Part shown: in pieces, positions 12,248 through 23,660 of the stretch
How positions within the stretch are numbered: position 1 is the stretch's first letter
Layout: every line of letters begins with the position of its first letter
Source: Symbiodinium natans
Taxonomy: Eukaryota; Sar; Dinophyceae; Suessiales; Symbiodiniaceae
Length of the DNA: 64,000 nt
Direction of reading: 5' to 3'
NCBI GenBank assembly: GCA_905221605.1
Contig: CAJNDS010002505.1
Span: forward strand, 1-64,000
The notes under the pieces: model-generated
Told to the model about the DNA's origin: nothing
What the model saw: the letters and a program-made list of their open reading frames with translations, nothing else
The model's database searches: none
Program-made: the position numbers and the translations under genes

Positions 12248-13579
12248 TTAGTCGCTACTGGCTCCCTCATGCGTTCTTCTCCTTCTGCTGTCGTAGTCCC
12301 CTTCTGGTACTCTATGCCGATGTCGATGTAGTTCGTGCCCCCCAACTGTTCGCCTCCGTCGCTGTTCTGGTAGTCGGTGGTCGCGTCGTTGTAGCGCTCT
12401 CTCCCCTTCAGTTTGTCTCTTTCTGGGTGCAGGCTCTTCCGGGTCGGGTGACGAGGGGTATTCCTCCGTGGGTTCTCTCTCCGCCGTCTCCAGCTGTGGT
12501 GGTTCGTGTGGTGAGTGCGGGTCGGGGAGGTGCGTGGTGAGGTGCGGTGTTAGTGGGTGTGTGGCCGGTGGCCGGTATGAGGGAGGTGTCTGGGGTGCCC
12601 ACGGGATGGTGTCGGGGGTGTTGGGTTCTTCCCCCTCTGTGGGCCCCGGCTTAGGTGTGGGCCCCTCTTCCTCTTGTTGTGTTTCGAGGAGCACGATGGG
12701 CGCCCCCCATTGTTCTGCCAGCCATTCATCAAGTGCGTAGGCCGCTTGTGCTGCCAGGTGTGCTTCCTCTTGTACCAGGAATGGTACTAGTTGCGTGAGG
12801 ATGTTTCTGGCTTTGATGATGTGTGCTGGCTCCCCCTTTGTAGGCTCCCTGCCCTTGTGATCTTCTTGCGCCCCCGCCGCCAGGCCAATGACGTCCGCTG
12901 GGTGGGCCGGGCTTGGTTGGGGACTTTCCCCTTTTTGTTTGTCTTCTGCTGCAGCTGGTGCTGCTGCTGCCGCTGCTGGGGTCATCGCGAGGTGATGTGG
13001 GTGGTCTTGTGGTGGTAGTCGATGTGGTGGTAGCGGCGGTTGGGACCATTGTGGCGCCTCTATGACCACTTCGTGTGCTTCCGCGGCCTGTTGTGTGAGC
13101 GTGAGGGTCTCCCGGAGAAGGCGTTGGATGTGGTGTCGGGCCTGTCTGCTTGGCTTCTCCTCCATGGGCGTCCCTTTGTTTCCTTGGTTCATCTGCTCCA
13201 GCAGCTGCGTGATTTGTTCCAGGCTTGCCTCTGCTGCCGCCTCTCCTCCCCCCCATGTTTGCCAATCGTTCACTCTCCTGACCTGGCTCATGCGTCTTGT
13301 GCCCCGTGTCATGAGCTCCTTGATGACCGCCAGTGTGTGGGTGAGCTGGCTGGTGGGGGTGTATGTGTGTGACTCCAGGAGGTTGCTCAGCAGTTTGGCT
13401 GCCTCCTCCCACTCTATGGCGCGACTGTGCTGGTGTGTGTCCCCTTGGGAGTGGTTGCCCCCACGGTTTCTCGTAGCGGTGGTGCTTGCAGGGCATTGCG
13501 CGGAGAGGGAGGGTGTGTGTGTGGTGCTCCCTTCCTCTCTCTCTCTCTCTCTCTCTCCTTTTTGCTTTTTGAGAGTCAT
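12248..13579 (-). CDS. 443-codon Pro/Glu/His-rich protein of unknown function, possibly element-encoded
   Basis: The frame is continuous for 1332 bases and starts just inside the CT microsatellite, so its first residues (KKQKGEREREREE) are microsatellite translation and the true start may be a later Met. Two helical segments look structured: AIEWEEAAKLLSNLLESH at about residues 55-72, and NILTQLVPFLVQEEAHLAAQ in the middle. A spaced EQITQLLEQMNQ segment is also helical. The rest is low-complexity, rich in Pro, His, Glu and Gln, with an Arg-rich C-terminal part. This layout resembles a gag-like nucleic-acid-binding protein, but no zinc knuckle or known domain is present. It may be a domesticated or non-autonomous element protein; function unknown. 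Confidence 0.4.
   Translation of the reverse strand: MTLKKQKGEREREREEGSTTHTPSLSAQCPASTTATRNRGGNHSQGDTHQHSRAIEWEEAAKLLSNLLESHTYTPTSQLTHTLAVIKELMTRGTRRMSQVRRVNDWQTWGGGEAAAEASLEQITQLLEQMNQGNKGTPMEEKPSRQARHHIQRLLRETLTLTQQAAEAHEVVIEAPQWSQPPLPPHRLPPQDHPHHLAMTPAAAAAAPAAAEDKQKGESPQPSPAHPADVIGLAAGAQEDHKGREPTKGEPAHIIKARNILTQLVPFLVQEEAHLAAQAAYALDEWLAEQWGAPIVLLETQQEEEGPTPKPGPTEGEEPNTPDTIPWAPQTPPSYRPPATHPLTPHLTTHLPDPHSPHEPPQLETAEREPTEEYPSSPDPEEPAPRKRQTEGERALQRRDHRLPEQRRRRTVGGHELHRHRHRVPEGDYDSRRRRTHEGASSD
13534..13558. repeat. (CT)n microsatellite
   Basis: A short pure CT run at the 5' edge of the 443-codon frame. Confidence 0.9.
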
Positions 13580-13699
13580 TGTTTATTGATGTTTTGGAGT
13601 CATTCGGTTTGCTGTTTTAGAGTCATTGCTTTTGCACTTTTAAGGCTTTCGCTTTTCGGATTGCATTTTATTCCCAGTATTTTCGGAAATAAATCATTT

Positions 13700-14530
13700 C
13701 CAGAGTTTTATAATTAGAAGTAGCTCAGCACGTGTCACCAGCCTAGGGTCTCGTGGAACGTCGGAACATTGTCCATTGAACGCCCAATGGCAGTCAAAGT
13801 CAAGTCGCAAGACCTCTTTGCCACTGATTTCTGCCGCCAGCGTACTCCACAGCGGCCCCTGCCGGAAATCTAGCCACTGGTGCTTCCGACCGCCTTGGCG
13901 CAGGCTTGAAAAGAAGGTAGCTGCCCTATGCATGTACCCATGCCGCGATGGCGTCACGTTCTGGCCAAGAAGCTCCACCAAGCGAAGGGTGAGGTTGTGT
14001 ACAGAGATCCATTGCCCAGGCTCTGAAGAGATCTCAGCACATCGAAAAAGTTCCAGCAAAACAACGAGGGCTGCTCGAACGTGCTCCAACTATCTCCAAT
14101 TCAACTTATAAGCTTTGAAGCTCTGCCGCCTCCAGCATGTTCCAGGGGCTGCGGGTCGTAATCACACCACGCATCAGCTGCTGACTTCTGGTGCTGATGT
14201 ACTCTACTCGAGCGCCAACTGCAAACTCAGGCCTGGCAATCACGTGCTCGGTGCTCCTGGTCACAAGGTCTCGATGGAAGTGCAAGAGAGCACAGTGGGC
14301 ATGGAGTCTATGCGGACTGTCCACCCAAAACGGCATGGGTCATGCTCAATGATGCTTGACATTTTGTAACAACAACTTACTCTCTGCAGATACTCACTGT
14401 GAAACTGAGCAGGTGGGCTGATCCGATGTACTGCAGTGCTGAAAAACACCAACTCGGGCAGGCGTGTCCGCAAATGTGAGGGCATGAACCGATTGCATTG
14501 CATACCTCCAGTATTCATGCGGCCCTCCCC
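13700..14530 (-). CDS. Unidentified multi-exon gene
   Basis: Three coding-like segments follow each other on the minus strand. About 14530-14390 reads NRFMPSHLRTRLPELVFFST. About 14290-14140 reads DLVTRSTEHVIARPEFAVGA followed by RVEYISTRSQQLMRGVITT. About 14080-13715 reads RAALVVLLELFRCAEI and LTLRLVELLGQNVTP, then WLDFRQGPLWSTLAAEI. The VGARVEYIS segment resembles the small SH3/tudor-like barrel of many dinoflagellate proteins. That is family memory, not a search result. The 3' end lies against the mobile-element candidate, so the gene may be truncated by insertion. Confidence 0.4.
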
Positions 14531-14670
14531 CTGCAATGACTCTCTGTGCATGTTCCTTCAGGAACAATGGACACCACTGATTCAACCCTGAATGAAAAAC
14601 AAGGAAGATGGTGCAGAGCAAGTTCGTCAGTCTACACCTCGGAAGTTGAAAAGCGAGCCCTGCTAGCATC

Positions 14671-17600
14671 TCAGAGGGACATGATCACGCTCTGGCTGGT
14701 AGAGCTCGCTGCGGTAGTCGATCTGTGGTCACCTCGGGTCACTGAATCCTCATCCTCAAGGAGGAGCGTCTGCAAGTTGCTTGGTGGCATCGCCAGCAAG
14801 CTCACCATCTCTGTCTGCGACTTATCCCAAGACAAGCCAGTGCAGTAGTGGCCTAAAGCCTGCACACTCCACCGGCCATGGAACTCGTTCCAGAAGAGCC
14901 GCGTAGCTATCAGTCCATTGTATCTACTCGCCTTCTTGCGGTCCTCAGGCATGAAATACCGCAAGAGCTCCTTCCCCGTTGCATCAATGACTGTGCTGTG
15001 GGGTTGCTGAACCATGCCGAAGTTGATCTCAGAATCCGGGATGTGGGCCACCAGGAACGCCACAGCCACCTCCTCCGGAAGTGAATCCAATTCTAGAAAC
15101 ACTCCAGCAGAAAGGGCTCCGTCACCTGTGTGAAATGCACCCTTGATACTGCAGTCTTCGGCCGAGATCGTGGCCACATGCTGGCCGTCGGCGCTGAACA
15201 AGACCAAAGCAACGTTGACGCTGCTGGTCTCATCTGTTGAGTACCAGTCCCAGCCGAGGCCGACAAAGACCCGTTTGTTGACGCCAGCCGGGGGAAACAC
15301 GGGGCAGTCTGCAACAGAGCCCTTTGTCATGGCGACGAAGGAGGCTTGTGCCCGGTGCCTTTTGGACACCATGGGAAGCATCTCCTTGATGAACTTACCA
15401 GGCAAGTCCGGAAAGTCCATGAAGTGCCAAGCCTGCTTCGTCCAATCGGCTTTTGGGACGAGAGTCCAATTGCTCCAATCCTGGCGCCGCAAGACACCCA
15501 AGCAGCCCATCTTTGCTGCCGAGGGCACATCTGTGCTTATCTCGCCCAGGCAAACATTGCCACTGAAGTCCACATTCAAAACCATGTGCGAGGCAACGCT
15601 TGCCAAAGGAACTCCCGTGGCTGATGTCACCATACAGAGAACCATGGCGACATCCATGGGCAGCAAGTCTAGAGACACCCAAATGGTGCCGCAACAAGCG
15701 TTGCACATGTTGTGCGCCGGCGCCCGAGCAGTGAGCCGCACAGCTGACTGGAACGCTGTGAGGTTGCGGCTGTGGACGGCATCGACGATTTTCCCATCGG
15801 TATTGACCAACAGTGCCTGCAGCGCCAGTTGCTCTATGGAGGGCGTCGAGGACCAGTCCCAACATAGTGCAAAAGCACAACTCGCATCTGGCTTTAGCGG
15901 CACATCCTCGTTGAGGTCTAGCTGGGGCCTCCCGGTCGGAGTCCTGGATGTCGCCGATTTAGGGGAGTCCGGCACCCTATCCGACCCATGCAGCTTGTCA
16001 TGCATGGCTCTCAAGACATGCCAGCGATGCACACGGACAGCTTCACGCTTCTCCGCCTCATCAGCTTGCTTCCGATGCTTGGAAGAGCAGCTATCAAAGA
16101 GCTCGCGGTCGGCGTCCATGAAGTTCTTCAGCACCTCCAGTGTCTTGCTCATCACGTTGGAAGCCCACGCCTGGGTCACGTTGCTGTACAGGGCGCTTAC
16201 AATCAGTGGCATGTCGTCACGGCAGGAGGCAACAGTGGAGCGAACAGTCGGTGAATGGCGCCACACGTTGAGTGCCTTTTCGGCAACCTCTGAGTGTGGG
16301 CAAACCACGCAGGCCGACAAGCGCTTGGCCACGGAAGGGCCGATGGACTTGAAATCAGCACTGGGCATTTGGTGAATCATGTCCTCGAGCTCCCCAATGA
16401 AGATTGTCTGCTTGGAGCTGGCGCACTGGGGCCAGTAGCGAAGGAGACCCACAGCCACGGACTTGCACAAACCACTGTCCTTCTTGCAAAATGCTCGCAC
16501 AACATCCTTGAGCTGGGAATGGAAGAAGGAAAGGTGGTCCAGCTTGTAAAGGGGCAAGAGAACGTCGGTGAGTACATCACGGTGTTCCTTCCGCAAAGGT
16601 GTCTGAAAGCTTCCCACAATGCGGGCCCCGAAAACCTCAAGCAACTCTGAAAGGCCACATTGGGGACATTCTCCATCCTCATTGTTTGCAGCCCGCTGGC
16701 AAAAGGCCTGGATGGCACGTCGAATCGAAGAGCGCAGATTGCTCAGCTTGCTGTATATCTTTGTGATGAGTGTTTTGAGAACCTCTCGCTCCCGGGGGTC
16801 GTCGGACTCGATCAAGTCAATGAGCTTTGTAACGAAGGACTTGTCCATGCCGCCCGCCTGGGCGCTCGGGAAGTCAATCTCTTTACTTTGCACCACCTTC
16901 AAGAGCAGCTCGTACACAAGCTCGAGATGCGGCCAGGTTGGCTCCAAGAGAGGCTCGTCATCATCTCCGTCCAGCAGGTCCATGGGCGTCCGGTCTCGGT
17001 GCATGAGGCTTCGAAACGCATTCCTCTTGACTAGCTCCACGACATTGCCAATGAGTGTGCCGCCACCCCTCCAAGACAATTGCCCCTCTGACTCAGTGCC
17101 GGCCGAAGCCGAAAGCGGATCTTCCACATCGCTCCTGCCAGCGCCCGAAGCTATCCTGGGGTTGCTCTTCGTCTTCTGCGCATCGTTCTTCTCACCAGGC
17201 CAATATGCAATGATCTCAAGGAGGGTGTATCGCTTGCCCTCCTTCTCGGACATCCCTTTGTCCGTTTTGAAATCACACACTGGAAAGCAACACTGGAGCT
17301 TTTGGATGAGCAATTCTGTCAAGGCTTCTTGGTCGCCGGCGCAGTCTTTAAGGCTGGCAAGCTTTGCATAAGGAGTCCCACAAGGAATCATCGCGAAGAA
17401 GTCCTCAGTGTCCTTTCCATCCCTCTTGCCTTTTCCGGTCTTAATTGCTGCTAGATTCTTTTGCTTTGCGTCGCCCTTGCTCTCCTTCGGGGACTTGGGC
17501 TTCTCCGGTGAAGCAGACCGGCCAGACTTTGCTGTAGGGCTACTGGCTCCATCGCTGCTGCGTGTGGTAGACGCCTTTGAGTCCTTGGAACCCAGTGAAG

Positions 17601-17673
17601 ATGTCGAGGAGGAGGTCGAGTTTCGTGGGGAGGTACTGCGTGAGCTTGGCCCTAAGACTTTGGTACTGGCCAT
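14671..17673 (-). CDS. PP2A regulatory subunit B56 fused to two TerD-like domains
   Basis: This is a single 1000-codon frame without introns. Residues 1-75 are Ser/Lys-rich and disordered. Residues about 100-560 are a B56 (PPP2R5) HEAT-like repeat fold, seen in WPHLELVYELLLKVV, DDPREREVLKTLITKIY, LLPLYKLDHLSFFHSQL, AVGLLRYWPQCASSKQ and PHSEVAEKALNVW. An extra loop, about residues 155-205, interrupts the early repeats. B56 subunits select substrates for the PP2A phosphatase. Two TerD-like domains follow at about 600-745 (ALCWDWSSTP) and 795-960 (VGLGWDWYST, SIKGAFHTGDGA, GKELLRYFMPED, GRWSVQALGHY). TerD proteins are stress-linked and bind calcium, but here the usual DLD and DDE acidic clusters are replaced, so calcium binding is doubtful. 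The start Met at 17673 gives an MASTK N-terminus. Intron absence suggests a retroposed or intronless gene. Confidence 0.85.
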   Translation of the reverse strand: MASTKVLGPSSRSTSPRNSTSSSTSSLGSKDSKASTTRSSDGASSPTAKSGRSASPEKPKSPKESKGDAKQKNLAAIKTGKGKRDGKDTEDFFAMIPCGTPYAKLASLKDCAGDQEALTELLIQKLQCCFPVCDFKTDKGMSEKEGKRYTLLEIIAYWPGEKNDAQKTKSNPRIASGAGRSDVEDPLSASAGTESEGQLSWRGGGTLIGNVVELVKRNAFRSLMHRDRTPMDLLDGDDDEPLLEPTWPHLELVYELLLKVVQSKEIDFPSAQAGGMDKSFVTKLIDLIESDDPREREVLKTLITKIYSKLSNLRSSIRRAIQAFCQRAANNEDGECPQCGLSELLEVFGARIVGSFQTPLRKEHRDVLTDVLLPLYKLDHLSFFHSQLKDVVRAFCKKDSGLCKSVAVGLLRYWPQCASSKQTIFIGELEDMIHQMPSADFKSIGPSVAKRLSACVVCPHSEVAEKALNVWRHSPTVRSTVASCRDDMPLIVSALYSNVTQAWASNVMSKTLEVLKNFMDADRELFDSCSSKHRKQADEAEKREAVRVHRWHVLRAMHDKLHGSDRVPDSPKSATSRTPTGRPQLDLNEDVPLKPDASCAFALCWDWSSTPSIEQLALQALLVNTDGKIVDAVHSRNLTAFQSAVRLTARAPAHNMCNACCGTIWVSLDLLPMDVAMVLCMVTSATGVPLASVASHMVLNVDFSGNVCLGEISTDVPSAAKMGCLGVLRRQDWSNWTLVPKADWTKQAWHFMDFPDLPGKFIKEMLPMVSKRHRAQASFVAMTKGSVADCPVFPPAGVNKRVFVGLGWDWYSTDETSSVNVALVLFSADGQHVATISAEDCSIKGAFHTGDGALSAGVFLELDSLPEEVAVAFLVAHIPDSEINFGMVQQPHSTVIDATGKELLRYFMPEDRKKASRYNGLIATRLFWNEFHGRWSVQALGHYCTGLSWDKSQTEMVSLLAMPPSNLQTLLLEDEDSVTRGDHRSTTAASSTSQSVIMSL

Positions 17674-20600
17674 TCGTCGCTACACGCACGCAGGCCCGCA
17701 ACAGGCCAGCTTCCTAGATTTCGTACATCCAGGCAACAGCCGAATTTTCATCCATGTTTAGTGCAAGCTCGAGCAAGATGGCTTGCACTTCGCCGAAGCA
17801 TGCCTTCTCATGAAAAAGAAAAGAAGCCAAATAACAGCAGGGTCTTGCATGGACAACGCATGAGCGAGCGCACATGGGCACAGGATATGCAAAACATTCT
17901 GTGAAGCACTTGCGAGTTCTTGCAAGTTGCTGGCCTGAGAAGCTGGTTTGGCAGTGCTTGAATCCACTGTCCAGGATGCCCTGGACGTGGAAAAAGCTGC
18001 GTGGGCAAAATCCCACCATGTCCACGGACTCCCACTTGGTGCTCCATGCGGGCTCAGGACGTCCATGAGCTTCCTACTATTTCCAGCCTGTTGAATAACT
18101 GCGTCTGTTTGAGGCCAGAAGTGAATGAAGATGAAACTCCATCATCTGCATGCTGTCTGTGCCGATGCACACACCGACTGACCACTGCGACTCTCTTCAA
18201 ATTTCGAACAAATTCAATTGCATCTGGAAGTGTGTGCCATCAGGATGTGTGTGTCTGTCATCCCAACTAAGCTTTCGGATCTCGGACTTGGTTTGATTTT
18301 CTGCCCTACAGGCGAAGCAGTGAGCTTGGCAGGGAAAGTACAAGACCTGTGACCTCAGCAGCCAGGCCCTATCTGCGATACACGTATCGTGCGCCTGCTT
18401 CGTTTCCACAAAACTTTTTGTACCGTTATCTACTGAGTGGCCGGCTACGAGAGCGATGGCCATCAGGCTGAAAGATTGCGCCGGCTCAGAAATGCCGTCC
18501 TCAGGTGCGAATGTGAACCCTGCAACTAGAGAGATGCCAAAGCTAAACATGTTCAAGCCGTGAACGACGTGAGGGTATGCCGCTATAGCCTTCGAATCAC
18601 GCATTACGGACGAAGGTGGCATAACTCGTTCGGGCTCTGAGGATGCTTTAAAGCCTTAGTGTCTCCTGTGAGTTCTTCCAAGGCTGAATACTGAATTCTC
18701 TCCGAAGTCCACCACAAGCACATTTTTTTTCTTGTCCTAAGGCAGCAAATCTTTTTACATTTACATCAGGAGGTGGAACGCGAGGGTTGTCGGAGCTGTC
18801 GGCATTGGGGCCCACACGCGCGGAGGGCGGTTGTAGCCGCTCTGCAGAACGAAGGCGTAGATCCTCAGGTCACGGCCGTCAGCTTTGCAAGGAAAAACAG
18901 GGGGATGGAGAAAACACACATGTCCCTGGTCGTGAAGAGATGCACATCAGTGGGTGACACTGCATATCACCTCAATGTGGATGCCTCCTGGAGAACAAAT
19001 TACACATCAGTGGCAAAAACACACGTTAGTTCATGTCCGCTGCATGTCGGTCCATGCATGAGAGCTCGAAACTCACAATACCTGGCAGAGGCTGATGTTG
19101 TAGACCATTTTTACTGCAATTTGAAGTGCCTGTCGACAGCAAATCCCCAATAAAAAATAACGCCGAATTCTATCGTTGTCACTTGAAGAATCATTCTGGA
19201 ATTTTCTCGAAATCCCGGTTGGCGCATATGACACACATACTGGAGCATTCATCTTCGATGGCCAAATGGCCCAAATTGTAATTCTCCCTGCGAGCGCTCC
19301 CCGATGCGAGAGAAAGCTACCACCCAGCACTGGCAGCCAGGCTCCCGACGCGAAAAGGCCATACCTTTCACGAGGCGACGCGATTTCAAGAGATACGGAT
19401 GTGGTCTTCAACGCTTAGAACAGGGATCATCTTGGGGTCGAGGGTCGGGTTTCAAACGCTGCTGTTGCGAGTTTGTTATGCGCGGAGCTGGGTTGACGAG
19501 TCATCTGAGGTCGTGGCAGGTAGCTGGCTCCAGAGTTGCCCAGGCATCCTGCCAGCAGAACTCCGAAACCTGAGCAACATTCCCACCATGTCCCGCTTCT
19601 GTGACATCAGTGACAAGCCAGTTCAGCTTCGCAGTCTCTTGGGCCCCTAGCTCAGCAGGCCGGCGACGCCCTCCAGGCTTCGGAGCGCTCTTCGAGCGAG
19701 GACGGCACCTTAAGGAGGGTGCGACAGTACCATCCAATGGAGCGCCAGCGCCCGAAAGAACAAATGAGAAGGCTGGAGAGAGCTTTGAGATCCTTGCCGT
19801 CCAGTCGCCCCAAGCAGAGGAGATTCAGCGAGGTAATGACGACACCTCTGAGTGAGGTTGAACGATCTGCAAACTGCAAAACTGCAAAACATCACAGCCT
19901 ACGTCGGGATGGAGACGACAGTGTCACAACAAATCTTGCGTAGAACAACTTCACGCGGAAGGCCCCCCAAATTGGAACCGGTCCCAAAGTCCCAAAGTCG
20001 CAACATTGGCGCGTTGAGCCCCTGGCCAATGAGACCGCCAATCAGGATTGGGCTCGCTGGGAAGGCTACGGCAACCTGGCGCTTGGAGAACCGCGAATTG
20101 GATGAAAACTTGGTCAATCGGTCACTTACATGTCATTTACGGGCTGCTGAACGCCGAATGTCCCACTCATCTGGGGTCTTCGCGGGGTCACTGAACGGAT
20201 CAGGCTGTCGAAAAGCTGATGGCCTCCAGCAAAAAGAGGTACACGCAGGGCGATCAGCATACAAAAAGTCTGCGAACGACTTTCTTCAACCGTAGAGTCA
20301 AGACACTCTCCCAGCGCTGGGCGAAGCAGCATCTTTAGAACCTTTGGCCAGGAAAGTTGCCTCTCTCGGTTCACTGCTGCGTAGGTCAAGTAGCCGTTTC
20401 GGTGTCCTACCAGTGGCAAGGGCTCGTAGTTCAAGCTGACGGGTTGTTCCTTGCGCAAAGGGTATCTGCATGCCGATCCCATCCTACAAGCGGCGAGCGA
20501 CGCGCGGTGCTGCAAGAATTTGCATGAACCATTCCCCACCGCCCGCTGAGTTCCTATACAACGGTAAATTGGCACACAACACTAGACAACGGTAAATTGG

Positions 20601-20890
20601 CACACAACACCTCTTCACTGATGCCGTGTCGCTCACCTCATGGGGTGTCCGAAATGCCAGCTCTGGATTGCCGATTTCTTCTGGTGTGGTTCCCGGCTCC
20701 GTCAAACTGCCTTTATTTGTTGATCGGCGCCGGCTGTGTCTCTCAAGCTCAGGTTGCTGAAACGAGGTGTTTGTACAATGACACAGCACGTTGGCGCTCT
20801 TGTTGGAACCACGCCGAACCGCTGTCTGCCGGACTGGGAGTTGCCTTGAAGGTTCCGGCTTCGTTTGTTGGCATTATCTCTTCGAGGTTG
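17674..20890. other. Gap with one weak exon candidate, otherwise nothing recognised
   Basis: At 18440-18622 (minus) a hydrophobic segment reads GLNMFSFGISLVAGF, then PAQSFSLMAIALVAG, and could be a membrane-protein exon. The remaining frames on both strands are short and without signature. A T-rich tract lies at about 18723-18730. Confidence 0.25.
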
Positions 20891-20898
20891 ACTTGCTT

Positions 20899-20970
20899 GC
20901 TCTCTCTCTCTCTCTCGCTTTCCTCCTCCTCTTCTTCTTCTGGTTCTTCTCCTCCTTCTCTCTCTCACGG
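20899..20970. repeat. CT/TTC-rich low-complexity tract
   Basis: CT dinucleotides pass into TCC/TTC triplets and then CT again. Confidence 0.8.
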
Positions 20971-22397
20971 CCAGATGGCCAATCCAGTCTGGATCTTTGT
21001 AACCCACTTTAGGCGTTTCTTACGAGCCTCTGACTGGGACGAGTTCGTTGTGGTGCTCTCGGCGCAAGGACTTTCAGCCGCGTGCGATGTCAAAGGCGTG
21101 CAAGAACTGTAACACAGGGAAGCATAGTAAAACCAAGCATAGTAAAACCCCCTTTCAAAACACGCTTGTAAAACCGACCATTTCCATTTTCATGAGGCAA
21201 TGAGTTCTGTTGCCCAGGTTATGAGCAACCCTTTCTTGACCCCGTCCTGGTCAGGGCCTGTCACCAAACCCAGAAGGATCAGCGAGAGAGACACCTGTGA
21301 TGGTCTTTGGATTAGAACTCCGAGATTTCAACAGGAAGACTGTGCCAGTTTACGACGACTCTGCGACCTGCCACCACAAGTGCATATTTTGTAGCGGAAC
21401 CTGTCGCAACTCCGACTTGTCCTCCCCACCCACACACTGTCTGGCACGGCAAACTATGGATTCTGTAGGCCTGCTTCCCTCACGGCGACTCCTACAGTAG
21501 CCGACACATAAGAAGTGTCTCAGATCATTGATGGCTTGACGCTTTATCAACAAATGCACCGAGGTCGGTGTATGCTTTTGTGACGAGATGGTTCCAAATG
21601 GGAAAGTAGTCTGGAACATGACTCACGTAGGACCTAAGTGAAAACTGATGTGGAAAGCATCTTCGCTACCCTTGTCCACATTGAGCTGAGTGGCCAGATA
21701 TCCGGTCAAACCTGCCGCCAAGCTTGAGTTGGACTCGCTATCAGTTATTTTTGTTTGCCTAACTCCAAGTCTCTAAGTCCCCCCACCCCCCCCCCCCCCC
21801 CCCCCCCTTACTCCACAGCTCACATTGCCCCTGCCAGGCTGCAGAGCGTGAAGTCACATCAGGCGGCGTGAAGTCACATCACCAGTGTTTCTATGCGAAT
21901 CTCCGATCTCACGCGCCTCACGGCATCATTTTCAGCAAGTGCTCGACATCAGGTTTTCGACGCTTAAGGAAAACTGCGTGCATTTTTGAGCGAACCCCCG
22001 ACGGTTTTGGAAAGCTGTAATTCCAGCATCACTCAAGGATATGTTTTGGGCGAAGCCCCCAATGCCACACAGGCAGAACACCCAAATTTTCGCCGACGCC
22101 CGCCCCGCCTGCCAAGTACCACCCGCACGCTTGTTTGATCTCAAACTGTGTTCTCTCCTCACGTCTGGGTTTATGGATTGGCGGGTTTATCTGGGCGGCA
22201 GGGCCTACTTGGCTGCAGTCAAGCTGACCGAGACCATGTTTGAGAAAAGGACCGGTAGAAAACCGAATCTAGTACATGCCCTTGATGCAAGAAACCTCTG
22301 TTGGGGAACGGCGTAACTATCACCCGGCCCTTTCTGCGGCGAAAGAACTGAATATCTGCATGCACACTGCGGGTCATGGTCACGTGCCAGCAACACC
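20971..22397. other. Gap without a recognised gene; poly-C tract
   Basis: A run of about 27 cytosines, with short interruptions, lies at 21781-21807. GTGAAGTCACATCA is directly repeated at about 21849 and 21868. No coding signature was seen. Confidence 0.4.
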
Positions 22398-23158
<761 letters not shown>

Positions 23159-23374
23159 TATCGACGACCAGCAAATCCCCATCATCCTATCAATCAAGAA
23201 GTATTCCGCAGAGCACATCTTGACTAACTTGTAAGGAAACCCGGCTGGGAATGCAACTCCCCAGTGTCCTGCGCCTGCGATGCGACTTTAGCCAAGAAGA
23301 CGCGACTTAATCCCTTCCCTAGTACGACGACTGCTACCGTAACTAGGGCTATGCACACAACTCATTTAGGGGAT

Positions 23375-23481
23375 AGGATTAGGGGGACCCTTGGGGATAT
23401 AGACCCTCTGAATACGGTCCCTGTTTAAGAGAGCCAGAAGAGGGTTCAGAAGGGTTCCCTTTTAAGGGTCCCCCTTATCCT
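23375..23481. repeat. Small inverted-repeat element, 107 bp
   Basis: AGGATTAGGGGGACCCTT at 23375-23392 and AAGGGTCCCCCTTATCCT at 23464-23481 are inverted copies with one mismatch in 18. The interior also holds GGGTTC and CCCTTTTAAGGG. The size suits a MITE-like fold-back, but no target-site duplication was confirmed. Confidence 0.6.
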
Positions 23482-23509
23482 ACCTAGGATCATTGCTTGT
23501 TGGTAGTGG

Positions 23510-23660
23510 TAATGGCAGTGGTCGTGGTCGTGGTCGTGGTCGTGGTGATGGTGGTGGTGGTGATGGTGGTGGTGGTAGTAGTCGTTGTCGTCGTTGTCGT
23601 ATGCTATGCAATAGTGGGTAGTAGTTGGTCGTAGGTAGTAGTCGTCGTCGTGTTCTCGTA
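23510..23660. repeat. GGT/GTC/GTA trinucleotide-rich tract
   Basis: Imperfect GGT, GGTC and GTCGTT units fill the stretch; no gene is implied. Confidence 0.75.

Larger units (their letters stand above)
11262..13715 (-). mobile_element. Candidate mobile element with A/T-rich arms around a 443-codon frame
   Basis: The plus strand is A-rich at 11272-11400 and T-rich at 13559-13715, so the arms are inverted in composition. TTTCCGAAAA at 11272-11281 and its reverse complement at 13680-13689 mark the outer parts. The right arm repeats a GAGTCATT motif three times (about 13573, 13597, 13621). Two CT microsatellites lie inside (11895-11956 and 13534-13558) and bracket the reading frame. A small palindrome occurs near 11605-11640. 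No transposase or reverse transcriptase motif is visible, so the class is unknown. Confidence 0.35.

Noticed and set aside
11738-12331. 197-codon plus-strand frame
   Set aside because: Runs through the CT microsatellite and has no signature.
15143-16375. 410-codon plus-strand frame
   Set aside because: Shadow of the B56-TerD gene on the opposite strand; no domain of its own.
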